This document shows, one piece after another, positions 21,928 to 33,663 of a DNA stretch of 64,000 bases. Source of the stretch: Adiantum capillus-veneris (taxonomy: Eukaryota > Streptophyta > Polypodiopsida > Polypodiales > Pteridaceae). A model generated the notes under the pieces. The model had not been told where the DNA came from. It saw only the letters and a program-made list of their open reading frames with translations, and did no database searches. Position numbers and translations under genes: made by a program. The number at the start of each line of letters is the position of its first letter. The stretch's first letter is position 1. The stretch lies in assembly GCA_014529385.2 (NCBI GenBank), contig CM043968.1, positions 131,312,018-131,376,017 of the forward strand, read 5' to 3'.

Positions 21928-23733
21928 TCATACTTGATCCCTCCCTCTTTGATAGAGGGAGCCTTCTAGGAAGAGATATGCGCTTGCCTTCTTCATGAGT
22001 CTCCTCTTCTGAGCCTTCGTGAAGTCTTGTGGAAACTCGCCCTCCAAAATGTAGCTAATAATGGGAGTCAATGACTCCAATCCCTGATATCTCGGTTGCT
22101 TGACAGTTGCTGCCACCATGATGACCTTCACTTCTTTCTCAACACATGTAACTACTTGCTGTGCAAGTAAATCGGCATCTTCATTCTGTTTCCTAGGAAT
22201 ATGATATAGTTGCACTTCTTCAAATTGATTAAACAATCTACGAATGGCATGAACTTTTGTCCATAAGCTTTCATTCTTGCATGCCCAAATACCTAAAATC
22301 TGTTTAACAATGAGAAGTGCATCTCCCTTTACCATGAGGCGTTGTATCCCTTGGCCAATGCACATCTTCAAACCATGAATTAGTGTGTCATATTCTGCTT
22401 CATTGTTGCTAGCTGAACTTGGTAGATTGAACTTCTCTTTCATGACCACCTCTCCACTTGGGTTGAGCAACACTAGCCCTCCCCCTGCTTTTCCTGTGGC
22501 TCGACGAAAAGCTCCATCAAAGAACAAGGTAAAAGCATTAGGAATACTTTTTGGTGGTGGTAATGGTAGGGTCTTTACTTCAGGCACCTTAATCTCCTTT
22601 TCATGCACCCTATAAGTGAGAATCCCTGCCAATTGTGCACGCACACTATCTTCTACCTTGAAAGAGTATTGAAACTCTTGCAACTCCATAATCCACTTTG
22701 AGATCCTAGTACTAAGACTCATTTGAGATGACACCCAAGGGAACAAATACTTTGCAGTGAGAATTACAAAAGGTTTTGGTAGCAGGTAGGATCTAAACTT
22801 TCTCACCGCAAACACGAGAGAAAGCATCATGAGTTCTGCTTTTGTGTAGTCTCTCTCCAAAGCATTCATGACCCTACTAGCAAAGTAGATGGGTCGCATC
22901 CTTGTATTGTGGGGATCTTGTTGTAGCAACACATCACCAATTGTTTCCCTTCCAACACTAGAGCTAACAAAGAATGTGTACTCCCAACAAGGAGGCATGA
23001 GTGTTGGTAGCTCTGACAAAATGACTTTAATGTTACAAAAATACTCTTCAAGCTCATCAGACCATGAAAATTCTACTTGTTGTGTCAACTTTTGCAAAGG
23101 ATGAAGCAACTCCAAAGCTAAGTGAATAAAGCGTGACATATACTTCACTTTTTGAATGAATGATATGACCTCTTTGAGATTCTTGGGTGAGGGGAGCTCA
23201 ATAAGAGCCTTTGCCTTTGAAGGATCCACCTCAATGCCTTTACAGGAAACCTTGTGACCAAGCAAGATCACTTCATCCTCAGCTATGTGACACTTGTCGG
23301 GGTTGAGTTGACCTCCCATGTCATAGAGCTTCTTTAAACCTTCTTCTACCCTTTGTAGATGCAATGATTTTGAGCTATAAATGCAAAAATCATCAATAAA
23401 AACCCTAATGGACTTTCCAAAGAATGCTTGAAACACCATGTTCATGAAGCGTCGGAAAGTTGCAGGAGCATTTGTCAGGCCAAATGGCATGACTCTAAAA
23501 GCATAACAACCCCAAGGAGTGATAAAGGTTGTTTTCAATTGATCCTCCAATGCGATACCTATTTGAAAGTAACCCGAGTAGCCATCACACACAGTGTACT
23601 TCTCATGACTAGCTACTTCATTTAGTATCTCATCCTGACATGGGAGGGGAAAGTGATCTCTTTTATGTTGCCTCATTAAGTGGACGATAATCCACACACA
23701 CCCTCCACTTGCCGTTTTTCTTAGGAGTGACAA
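21928..23733 (-). pseudogene. Tat-type element: RT C-terminal part and two RNase H domains
   Basis: Overlaps the preceding gag-RT frame by 71 bases in another frame (frameshift near 23690). RT motifs are FRVMPFGLTNAPATFRRFM and VFIDDFCIYS. A first, RNase H-like domain (RPIYFASRVMNALERDYTKA) is followed by a second, LFFDGAFRRATGKAGGGLVL with SNNEAEYDTLIHGL, the archaeal-type RNase H. The dual RNase H is diagnostic of the plant Tat/Ogre lineage. The frame ends at 21928 before the integrase. Confidence 0.9.
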
Positions 23734-25960
23734 CAGCGGGAGAGACCCACTCTGAATTCTCCACTGGATAAATGAAACCTGTTGCTAGAAGCTTTCTTAC
23801 CTCCTTGAGTAGAGCCTGCTCCTTAATGACTCCTAGCCTTCGTAGCTTTTGAGCCTTAGGTGTGGCCTCTGGCTTCAACTCAATCTTGTGTTGAACAACA
23901 TCTACTCCACGCACATCGGTGTAGTCTTTAGCAAAAAGCCTCGGAAATTTCCTTAGCACACATTTGAACTCCTCTCTTTCATCCTTTGTAAGTGTTGTAG
24001 ACAACATACCTTCTAACATTCCTTCATCTTCCACCTTTTGGTTCTCTTGGGAACCTACCTTTTCCAAACCTCGAGAAGAGGTCTCCTGGTTGTTTGGCTT
24101 AAACCTTACCCCCATGACTTCAATGGAGGACTCCTCTTCAGTAATGCTGCCGCTACTTTCTTCTTCTGAAGTGTTTTCAGTCCAATCTTCTTCCGTCTCA
24201 CTTCGAGATGATTCTTCATGGAGCTCCTCTTGGCGTTGCTCCTTCATGTCAAAGACAACCTTCTTGTGATTGTCATTCCTGCAAATTAGCTTTCCACTCT
24301 CCCAATCCTGCAAAGCTCGCATTTTCATTAGCCATGGTCTTCCTAGGATAAATGGGTAACCATTTCCCTTGGTAGACATGACATAGAAATCCACTGCCTT
24401 CTTAATGCCAAAGGCCTCCACAAAAACATTTTTACAAATGCCTATGCACCTAGCCTTGCTATTGTTTTCCATTTTCACTTTGATTTCAGGTGTCTTATGG
24501 ATGTGTATGCCTAGTCTTTGCAGGAGCCCTTCTGTCATGATGCAAATTTGTGCACCCCCATCCACTAGACCTTTCCTAACCAATCTTCCTTTTATGTAAC
24601 AATCTAGCACAGGTGTAATATCCTCGTTCATTTCAGAATGTGCATTTTTTACAACAGGAAAACTCTCTTTTACCTTTCTCCTAGTGCTAACTGCCTTTGT
24701 TAAATCCCTCCTAACTTGTGTGCATAATGCAAGAAACTGAGGCCATGAGATATCAGGACCTTTACCTCGCATGTCTTCCAATAGGTTGTATGGAGCCATA
24801 CCATGTCCAAGAGGGAAGTCTTGGAGATTGATACGACGTCGAGTCCTCTTAGCTTCCTTGGTCTCTTTTGCCTTTTTGCCTTGTCCATGGTCACTCTGTG
24901 ATGGGACACCCTCTTTCTCTTTACCTTTTCCTCGGCCACGCTTAATGCCATTTGCTTCCATGTCAACCTCATTTGAGTTTGTCACCTCTACCACATGCAC
25001 ATTTGGATCTGGCAAAGGTGGAACTCCTTCTACCCCTTGTGGAGGTGGTCTTGGTCCATTTGATCTTTGTAGAAGCCTTGGTTGTTGACCAGCTCCTTCT
25101 CCTGCATTCATCATTGGGTAATTCAAGTTAGGTCTCCCTAGCTCCCCACGGGGCCAAGGACAATTATACATCCCATGTCCAGACTCTCTGCAATTCCAAC
25201 ATTGCAAGACTCTCCTAGGTCGTGGATCTCGCTCTTCAGACTTCTTTGCTTGTCCCTTTGGACCTACAGCTTGTGCAAGGTGAATTGACAGGCTGCTTAA
25301 AGATTCGTTTAACTTCTCAATTACTTCCGCCGTTACCTCAGGAATCTCCCTCGATGTTGATGCTTGTGACTTACCTTTGGGTCTAAGACCTTCTATTGGA
25401 ACCTCTCCCCTTAAGCACTTGAGTTTCCTATATTTCTCAGCAGCCCTAGTTTCAGCTGCATCAAAGGTAGTAGGTGCGCCCGCCGCAACTTTTACCTTAA
25501 GGTCAGGAAAGAGTCTGGCTATGAACCTCTCCTTCTTTAGAAATTCTGCACCATCACCAGGGTTAGCAAAATTTCGTATCCATAGAGCCCAAAGACGTAG
25601 AAACTCTTGCTTGTACAAGTAGTAGTCATCTAAGTCTTTTTGCTTATGAGAAACAATGTCTTGCCATAATTTTTGAGTGTTTTGGGGATCAAAGAAGTAT
25701 TTCTTGAAACGATTCAAAATTTCTGTGTAATTCCCCTTAAATTCCTCAGGCAAAGAGTTAAACCAAGTGCTAGCATCTTTCCTAAGGACCACCTCAAACA
25801 TTTCTACACGTTCTTGATCAGTTATTATCCTCTTGATACGGCAAGACATCTTGAAATTCGCTAAAAATAATTCAGCATCCTCTCCATGCTCTCCAAAGAA
25901 AAGAGGATACCCAGACATTTGGCGTTGGCTTTCCATTGAATTGATTTCAAAGTGACACAC
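23663..25960 (-). CDS. Tat-type element: gag, protease, start of RT
   Basis: 765 codons open from ATG at 25960 (a second Met lies at 25936). Gag has WFNSLPEEFKGNYTEILNRF; the zinc knuckle is CWNCRESGHGMYNCPW; a basic linker follows; the protease active site is LVDGGAQICIM with Gly in place of the usual Ser/Thr; RT starts WVSPAVVTPKKNGKWRVCVD. The long open frame suggests a fairly young element. Two leader ORFs lie immediately upstream. Confidence 0.9.
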   Translation of the reverse strand: MCHFEINSMESQRQMSGYPLFFGEHGEDAELFLANFKMSCRIKRIITDQERVEMFEVVLRKDASTWFNSLPEEFKGNYTEILNRFKKYFFDPQNTQKLWQDIVSHKQKDLDDYYLYKQEFLRLWALWIRNFANPGDGAEFLKKERFIARLFPDLKVKVAAGAPTTFDAAETRAAEKYRKLKCLRGEVPIEGLRPKGKSQASTSREIPEVTAEVIEKLNESLSSLSIHLAQAVGPKGQAKKSEERDPRPRRVLQCWNCRESGHGMYNCPWPRGELGRPNLNYPMMNAGEGAGQQPRLLQRSNGPRPPPQGVEGVPPLPDPNVHVVEVTNSNEVDMEANGIKRGRGKGKEKEGVPSQSDHGQGKKAKETKEAKRTRRRINLQDFPLGHGMAPYNLLEDMRGKGPDISWPQFLALCTQVRRDLTKAVSTRRKVKESFPVVKNAHSEMNEDITPVLDCYIKGRLVRKGLVDGGAQICIMTEGLLQRLGIHIHKTPEIKVKMENNSKARCIGICKNVFVEAFGIKKAVDFYVMSTKGNGYPFILGRPWLMKMRALQDWESGKLICRNDNHKKVVFDMKEQRQEELHEESSRSETEEDWTENTSEEESSGSITEEESSIEVMGVRFKPNNQETSSRGLEKVGSQENQKVEDEGMLEGMLSTTLTKDEREEFKCVLRKFPRLFAKDYTDVRGVDVVQHKIELKPEATPKAQKLRRLGVIKEQALLKEVRKLLATGFIYPVENSEWVSPAVVTPKKNGKWRVCVDYRPLNEAT

Positions 25961-26020
25961 GTTTTTGTTTTTCTTTCTTAAAAAGATTTACACAATAATG
26001 TATCTAGCTTGCAATCTATT

Positions 26021-26239
26021 CTACAACAAAATAAAGATATTCACATCAAACGACCTATGATAATCAATAAGAGGTACGATGACAGGGTTTGGTGATGCGA
26101 GAATTTCTCCTACTCTTTGGGCACCAAACATGAACACCATACGTTGTTGAAAATGGTTTTTCCTACTAATTGCAATGTTTATTCTAATGTGTGGAGTGAA
26201 ATGGAAGGGGAAAACCTCTATTCCTGGGCCATTATCCAT
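26021..26239 (-). CDS. Leader ORF A, upstream of gag
   Basis: 72 codons ending 60 bases before gag. FQQRMVFMFGAQRVGEILAS, VIVPLIDY and SFDVNIFILL define a motif shared with ORF B (26261-26473) and with the ORF at 14059-14301 in a different element. Tat/Ogre elements are known to carry an extra ORF before gag, but I do not recognise this protein in it. It may be translated as an upstream ORF that limits gag, or encode a small protein. Confidence 0.5.
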   Translation of the reverse strand: MDNGPGIEVFPFHFTPHIRINIAISRKNHFQQRMVFMFGAQRVGEILASPNPVIVPLIDYHRSFDVNIFILL

Positions 26240-26260
26240 AGTCTATGCATGACCTAATGC

Positions 26261-26473
26261 TTAAAACAAGACAAAAATATAGACGTCCAAACTAAGGTCG
26301 TACCTAATGAGGGGCAAAATAAAAGGATTTACTGAAGCGTTTATCTCGGCCAACCTAAGAGGACCTAAAATTCTACGAATGACACGTTGAAATTGCAACT
26401 TAGTACTAACGATTATGTGGACCTTTTGCCTTGCAATGGGAATGAAGGGATCATACAAATTTTCGTGATTCAT
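26261..26473 (-). CDS. Leader ORF B, tandem paralogue of ORF A
   Basis: 70 codons, 21 bases upstream of ORF A on the same strand. The aligned motif is VIRRILGPLRLAEINAS, FILPLIRY, SLDVYIFVLF. A and B agree mainly at the protein level while the DNA has diverged, consistent with an old duplication kept open. Confidence 0.5.
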   Translation of the reverse strand: MNHENLYDPFIPIARQKVHIIVSTKLQFQRVIRRILGPLRLAEINASVNPFILPLIRYDLSLDVYIFVLF

Positions 26474-26526
26474 GCAAACTACTTGACTATGCTAAAGGTT
26501 GATTCTACACAAAAATACATAAGCCG

Positions 26527-26547
26527 TCCTCCGTGGGGGCACCAATT
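26527..26547 (-). promoter_or_regulatory. Primer binding site of the Tat-type element
   Basis: The minus strand reads AATTGGTGCCCCCACGGAGG straight after the 5' LTR (LTR edge at 26548). The TGG start is usual for a site complementary to a tRNA CCA end. I could not identify the tRNA. Confidence 0.7.
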
Positions 26548-26806
26548 TGAGGCGCTCCGGGGCGGGCAACAAGAAGAGCAACCTCTAGACACCCTTCAAG
26601 GCTCCCGTGCTGCTCAATGGGGCTGGGGCACAACACAACACAAACCAAAACAACAAACCCACAGCCAAATCCCAACTACACAAGGGGCACCACCTAGTTT
26701 AAGAGCGAACTAGGACGCAAAAGAGGAGAATCGTTAGAGCAACCCACAAACAAGCAAGGAATTTACACTAACCCTAACACCAATGGAACACTCTCACACA
26801 CTAAAA

Positions 26807-26858
<52 letters not shown>

Positions 26859-29523
26859 TGCTCGGGCTGCTTTGAAACGTATCGGCAATGATCAAGCAAA
26901 CACAACTATATATTTAAGAAAGAGAGAGAAAGGGGGAGGGGGTGCTTGTTGCATTAATACCTTCTTACAAATCTGCCATGACAAATCAAAGTGAGATTAG
27001 TATTTGTTCAACATAGCTTGCGTAAATGTCACCACAACACATCACAAGAAAAGCCACCCCAATCACTGTCTTAAAGCCAGCGGAGTCCTCTCCACCCTGT
27101 CGCCCTCTTACAGTATGTGGGATTTATGGCTAGATTGATGACAACACCAGAGACAAGCTATCAAGAACTTAACAAAAAACACCAAGACACTTACGCATCA
27201 TTGTTGTCCATTACTTCACGTTGGAAGGGAGACAAAACATCCAAGCTTAGTCCAAATCCACCCTCCTTGATTCAGCAAATGTTGGGCTTACACTAGTAGG
27301 AGAAATGATAGATTTCCTACTCTCAATTGAATGATCACTCTCTCTCTTACAATGGCATAGAGTTTCCTTGCTAATCCCCTATTACAACAAATGCACATGC
27401 ATAAGACAATGAGCTTCCACTCAAGAGCTCCTTCTAGAGAGGTTGAGCTTGGCTTCTCAAGCTATAGCATAGTGCTCTTGCAAGACACTTACGCATCATT
27501 GTTGTCCATTACTTCAAGTTCGAAGGGAGACAAAATATCCAAGCTTAGTCCAAATCCACCCTCCTTGATTCAGCAAATGTTGGGCTTACACTAGTAGGAG
27601 AAATGATAGATTTCCTACTCTCAATTGAATGATCACTCTCTCTCTTACAATGGCATAGAGTTTCCTTGCTAATCCCCTATTACAACAAATGCACATGCAT
27701 AAGACAATGAGCTTCCACTCAAGAGCTCCTTCTAGAGAGGTTGAGCTTGGCTTCTCAAGCTATAGCATAGTGCTCTTGCTTATGGCTCCCCCCTTTTTGT
27801 GCTAGCTACACCCTCCTTTTATAGCAATTTTGAAGGCTAGGGTTACTCCTCTAACCATGGTTGGGTTAGATTTTCAGCAATTTATCTAATTTCTTTTGCT
27901 TGGAATTATCAAGAAGTTGGTGGGGAAAGAGAGAGGAGAGAAATGGAGGTGATAGGACTTTTCATAGTGGGTTAGTGTTAGTAGAGTTAGTATTAATTTA
28001 CAAATGGAATTGGACATTTACAATGGGAGTATCCATGTAGGATACAAATAAGGAAGAAAAACTCTTAAGAGGTAAGAAAAGGTGGATTTCTTACAAGGTT
28101 GATGCTCCAAGTGTCTTGAGTAGGGCCAATTTTGAAGCTTGTTGACGGTCCACTAGCTTTGACGGTACATTTTTTCTCCACTCTTGACCTTCCTTGAGAG
28201 ACAAGGTAATTGAAGCTGAGTAATCAACCACCATGATGCTGTCTTTTAAGAGAAGAGGCTGAATTTTGTGGTTTTTTTGATAGATATGGGTAAATTGGAG
28301 GAGGAAAAATGAGACTAGGTGGTCAATTTTGGAATGGAATTGTGTGTGGGAGGTATGAGTTCACCATGGTTTCCCTTATTCTTCAAGGTTGAGGAGAAGG
28401 TGAGTAGGATGCAGAGAGGAGTGGTGAGAGAGGTGGGGATGATGAGTGGAGAAGTGTGTGTGAAAGAGGAAAATGATAAAATGGAAGAGAGAGTGTGGCT
28501 GCATAGCATGGGAAAACTGGGGTCCACAAATAAAATCATAGATCACAGCTCGTAGCTCAAAAAAATATGAACAAATTTGAGGCAAAAGTTCAGCCCACGA
28601 GCTACAACTTTTGTTTGTATCACCTTTTCAAATTCGGAGAGCAAGTGAACTTTAAAAATTCAGCAAAACCGACCGTTTTTTTCCACTGCACAAGGTCCTT
28701 GTGGGGTCCTTCTTTGGATGATTCTTTTGAATACCTCCAAGAGTGAGCCCTCCATAGTGCATGTATGCATGCCACCTACCCTTGACCTTATTTGGTAGGT
28801 CTATAATTGAAGATATTGTTGAGATTATGATATAAGTGAATAGTACAACTAAGAAAATCAAATATTGAGGGGTCTAAAAAATATGTACATGTCAAATATA
28901 AATAATATAAGTGGAAAAAATATAAGGGGGTCAAAAGAAATCTCTCTCATTATGAGGCTACCATAAAAAGATAAATATTTTTGGTGCTCTAAAAAAAAAC
29001 AAAATAGATGTAGGAAGGGAAAAATCACAATAGTGAAAAAATATACGCATAAATAAAACTAGTTTTTTTGGATTTTTGTTGGGATGGAGTTACACCAAAA
29101 ATAAGAGAAGCTTACATGAAAATATTTCTATATGGAATAAAGAGTATGAAAAATGGTAAGAAAAATTGTGGTAATGGTGAGGCAATGTACAGAGCATAAA
29201 TAACACAGACCTAGGTAGAAATATTTAAATGAATACCAAAATAATTATGAAAAAAATCCTTTTATTTAGTCCCTATATACAATGAAATATTTACACACAA
29301 ATGGGCCATAATATACTTATAATTTTTATTTTGTTTATTTTTTTGGCTCAACTAGCCCAGTGACTAGCTAGCTGAGGGTTTTAAAGAAAATATGGGGAAA
29401 GTTTCTTAACTCACATACGCCTATATATAGTGAAATGGTAGGGATAGCCACAGTGTTTGGGTGATTTTGGTAGGGTGAGGTAACTCACTGTGACAATTAC
29501 AAAGAGCCGAAAAACGGCTATCA
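26548..29523 (-). mobile_element. Tat-type Ty3/gypsy 5' LTR (2976 bp)
   Basis: Plus-strand TGAGGCGCTCC to ACGGCTATCA, matching 17924-20628. It is 271 bp longer because of a 298-bp internal tandem duplication, less a GA tract about 28 bp shorter. ATAG follows at 29524. Confidence 0.93.
27183..27778. repeat. 298-bp tandem duplication inside one LTR
   Basis: Both units start CAAGACACTTACGCATCATT (27183 and 27481). The other LTR has one unit (from about 18590). The duplication therefore happened after insertion of the element. Confidence 0.9.
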
Positions 29524-31441
29524 ATAGAAAAGTTCTCACAAATCGCAGGACCATTACATGACCTCACCAAGGAAAATGTTAGGTATATATGGTCCACCAA
29601 GGAGAATAATGCTTTCAAAAAGCTTAAAGAGAAGCTTATCTCTCAACCTCTGCTTACACTGTCGGATCTTTCAAAACCATTTGAGGTCCAATGTGGCGCT
29701 TGTGGCTCGACCCTATTGAAAAAGATCTAGGGATGTATGAAAAGAAACTCTTACCGGTTCTACATGCTCTAGACTCATGGAAGCACTATTTATTGGGGAC
29801 TCCTTTAATTCTGCAAAGGGATCACCAAAGCCTTAAGTACTTCATGACGCAGACCAAGCTTTTCGATAAACAAATGAGGGTGGACAAATTTCCTTTCGCA
29901 ATTTCATTTTCATATTTCTCACATTGCTGCCAAGCATAATCAAGTAGCCGATGCACTCTCAAGATGACCGAGAGTGAATACGGTATCCATAGCAACTCAC
30001 AATGATCTATCTTCTATGATAGATGAGTATGCTATCGATCCCAATTTTAGAGGTGATTTTCAGCCCTTGCACTAGGGAAGAAGTAAGAACCATTTACCCT
30101 ACAAGATGGTTATCTTCTCTATGGTAATAGACTATGTGTTACTAACTCACCACATGAGGAAGTAATGTATGAATCTCATGCTTCTCCTTATGCGGGGCAT
30201 AGAGGGATTCAGTCTACCCTAAAAGGGATAGAAACATATTTCTATTGGTCTGCCATGAAAGCAAACATGCAAGAGTATGTTTCAAAATGTGTGGTATGCC
30301 AAAAGACAAAGTTTGATAGAGGGAAGCAACCTAGATTGCTTCAACCATTGCCAATCCCTAATTCACCATGGGAGAGCATATCCATGGATTTTATCTTTGG
30401 ATTGCCCAAGTCTATCAAGGAATATGGACAATAGACAGGTTTAGCAAACAAGCACATTTCATACCTGTCAAAAAGACTATCAAAGCCCATCAAATGGCAA
30501 CCGTCTTTATATTACAAATCTTCAAATACCATGGCTTGCCCAAGTCTATCCATGGGAATAGAAGAATATGGACAATAGTAGACAGGTTTAGCAAACAAGC
30601 ACATTTCATACCTGTCAAAAAGACTATCAAAGCCCATCAAATGGCAACCCTCTTTATATCACAAATCTTCAAATACCTTGGCTTGCCAATGTCTATAGTA
30701 TCGGATAGAGATCCTAGAATGACCAGTAACTTTTGAAAGGATCTCGTTGAGAATTTAGGTACAAGGCTAAACTTCTTTTCCGCCTATCATCCCCAAACGG
30801 ATGGCCAAAGTGAAATAGCTAACCTAACAATTCTTGATCTACGAAAAGCTTATGTCATAGAAATAGACCAAAAGTCCCAATGGGAGAAGTACTTACCCTT
30901 AGTGGAGTATGCTTACAATAACACTGTACATACTTCCATGGCAAAATCACCTTTTGAGGTGATAGAGGGAAGATAAAAAAGTCCCGTGCTACTCAAGGTA
31001 CATGGTAAGATCTTCACTGCAGATGAATATAGACGAGACCTACAAGAATCTTTCCCAAAAGATTAAGGATGCTATATCCATCTCTTAGTAAAGGAAAAAG
31101 GTTGCTACTGATAAGCACAGAAGAGACCTAGTCTTTAAACAAAATGATTGGTTCTTGCTTAAGTTTACCAAGGATCGATTAAGGCACACAACAGGCAAGA
31201 TTCCTATGGGACACCAAAAGTACTATGCTAAAGGTACTATGGTCCCTTCCAGATTCTTAGGCCAATCAATGAGATGGACTATCAACTCAAGTTTCCCAGC
31301 CATTGGCTCATACACAATGCTTTCCATGTGAGCCTACTAAAACCTTACAAAGGAGAGCCACATCAAGAAGAAAATATTGAAGACCCACCGGAGATTGAGG
31401 ACCAAGAAGAGGTGTTGCAGCCTGAGTCCATTCTCTGACAT
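29524..31441 (+). pseudogene. Chromodomain Ty3/gypsy element, part 2: RNase H and integrase
   Basis: Continues from 17923 with EKFSQIAGPLHDLTKENVRY. RNase H is seen in YEKKLLPVLHALDSWKHYLL and VADALSR. The integrase zinc region is CVVCQKTKF (near 30295), then MDFIFGLPKS, VSDRDPRMTS and HPQTDGQSE. Several frame breaks and stops occur. Part of the core is tandemly duplicated (30421-30690). The reading frame reaches PESIL and a TGA, where the CACTA element begins at 31442. Confidence 0.88.
30421..30690. repeat. About 144-bp tandem duplication inside integrase
   Basis: AATATGGACAATA starts both units (30421 and 30565). Both contain DRFSKQAHFIPVKKTIKAHQ in translation. The second unit has a TAG-TA insertion difference (3 bases). 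It inactivates the integrase core. Confidence 0.9.
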
Positions 31442-31469
31442 CACTACAAGAGGTTATGTGCTCTTGTGA

Positions 31470-31720
31470 CGCTCTTAGCGACGGAAATACACTGGGTTTT
31501 TATAACCCCCGGCGTCGCTATAACCATCGCTAAAAGCGTCGCTACGAGAGTGTCGCTATATGCGTCGCTATAGCCGTCACTATAGGCGTCGCTATATAGC
31601 GACGCTCATAGCGACGCCTATAGCGACGCTTATAGCGACGCTCTCACAGAAGAGTATAGCGACGCATATAGCGACGCTACAGAGCCATAAATAGCGACGC
31701 TTATAGCGACGCCTGAGAGA
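31470..31720. repeat. CACTA subterminal repeats, left end
   Basis: More than ten copies of AGCGACGC(C/T)(T/C)ATA in both orientations, several as back-to-back palindromes around 31595. Repeats of this kind bind the TNPA-type protein in En/Spm. Confidence 0.85.
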
Positions 31721-32077
31721 ATATTTTTTTGGTGGCAGGGCATTGAATGCCCTGCCACCCATCAACCATATTGTACTTGATTCACTTTTTAAAAAAAGTG
31801 CAAAGGTAAATAATAGACCCAAAATAGTCACCCACAAGACGCATTGTTTGCAAAATTGACAATTGTACACATCATAGACAAACTGAATTGATTGGCAAAT
31901 GTAATAATGACAATTGTACAACATCATAGGCATAAAGAATTGATTGGCAAAAGGAATTGCGGTGACAAATGTAATAATATACATGGTTCAAAAAGACGTA
32001 TAAAATCCGTCTCATGATACATAAGCTATGAGAAACCCTAAACTAATGCTATCTAGCTACGGCTAAACTGACGTCGT

Positions 32078-33391
32078 CTAATCAGACGTCTCATCGCGTC
32101 CAAGCGGCGTATCTGTCGGATTCTGCAAAAAAAGACAATAAGACAGTTTTCAGTAAATATAAACATATAACGACATTTATAAAACAATACAAAAAATAAA
32201 AAAGAGTAAACCCTAATACTAACCATGCCGCCGCGAGAACTGAGAATGTCCATCAGGGCGTTTAAGCCCTTCCTGCCTGCGTACTCGCGCTCGTACGGTG
32301 TGGGATCACGTCCTGTCATCGACCACTGTCAAAACATACAAAGATTTCATTATGTTAGAACTAAAAAACTCATAAACCCTAAACTATCGAACATGCATAA
32401 AGAGCAATGTGAAAAGACTTACAAAATCGGCCTCAAATGATGCCCATCCACCGCTCCCCAAGTGGTGCTAGCTCCCTGCCTCTACTCGCGCTCTGGCTGC
32501 ATCCTTTTGTTGCTTCCACTTGTCGGGATTCTCGCGCGCTGCTTTCTTCGCATTCTTCCAATCTTCTTTGGCCAGCCAATCTGGCCTATTCCACCCATTC
32601 TTGATTGCTTTTTGCACTTCGGAACGCTTGTGTTTGCAGTATTCGCGCATTCGAATCTTCATCAGGTCTTCATTGAAGCGCTGATCCCATGTTGGAACGG
32701 GAAACTCATCATGAAGTATGCTGATGACTCTGTTTTTTAAATCACTTGGTACTTCACTCCATTTGTTTAGTATATAGTGTCTAAACAGCTGAGAGCAAAG
32801 ACCACGCATGCGCGAGATCACCTTCTTGCCGTCATCATCCATGATGATGCCGCCGCTGATGTCGACGGAGTAAGGCAAGCCCTCTGGCCGGTGACGCGTG
32901 AACCTGGGTGTCCCGGCAGGGGTCTCTAGCGGCGTGTCGATGGGGGTACGGACGTCAGGTGTCTCCACCGGCGTCTGGGCCCCGAAGCGAGGAGTGTCGA
33001 GTGGGGTGGCTCCTGGTGGAGTAGGTAGAGGTGTGTAGCTTCTAGGAACAGTCAGCCGTGCAAAACCTGGCGTAGACGGCGATGCTGTGGCTGGTGTGGG
33101 GGCGGGCAAAGAAGGGGAGGGTAAAGAGCCTCGTCGAACACGAGGCGGTGTGGAGGCATCGGTGGCGGAATCCCCACAACAACCGCCACCGCCACCACTA
33201 GAGCGCCGGTGTCTAGACGAGTGTGACGCTCGTCTCGTCGACGCCGAAGCTTCGGAGCGCGCCGAATGCTCCGAAAGAGAGGGAGATGCGGATGGTGTAG
33301 GAACGCGCGATGATGCGCCAGAGCGATGACGCTCCACGTACCACTGTCTCTGCTGCGGTGACAAAGAAGAAAGAAACTCCTCATCATCCAT
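32078..33391 (-). pseudogene. CACTA second ORF, plant transposase (Ptta/En/Spm) type
   Basis: Exons 33391-32423, 32325-32224 and 32122-32078 join in phase 0 (donors GTAAGT and GTTAGT, acceptors GACAG and TGCAG), giving 372 codons. One in-frame TAG lies at 32468-32470. The N-terminal half is Ser/Pro/Thr rich with SSGGGGGCCGDS, PTPP and PIDTPLETP motifs. The C-terminal half has FRHYILNKWSEVPSDLKNRV and NRPDWLAKEDWKNA, the Transposase_24 pattern. In En/Spm the partner protein binds subterminal repeats. A related ORF lies at 48685-49490. Confidence 0.8.
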
Positions 33392-33663
33392 ACCTGCATT
33401 AAACACACGAATATTTAAACTTAATATTGAATGAATAGAGTAGACAATGACGCAAAGACCATTAAATACAATGACGTAATGACGCATATAAATACAATGA
33501 CGCAATGAATCGAGTGGTAGAAGAGGCAAGTCGAAAACTCAGAATTTTCAATCAAAAGATGTGAGCGCGAGTAGAAAAGAGCGTTACACACCATGGAAGC
33601 TACTTAGAGAGCTAGAGCTTTTACAGCACGGAGCAAAATTGTTCAAATACAATATTTGTGGCT

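Noticed and set aside
33087-33329. 80-codon plus ORF
   Set aside because: Antisense of the GC-rich Ser/Pro part of the CACTA second ORF.
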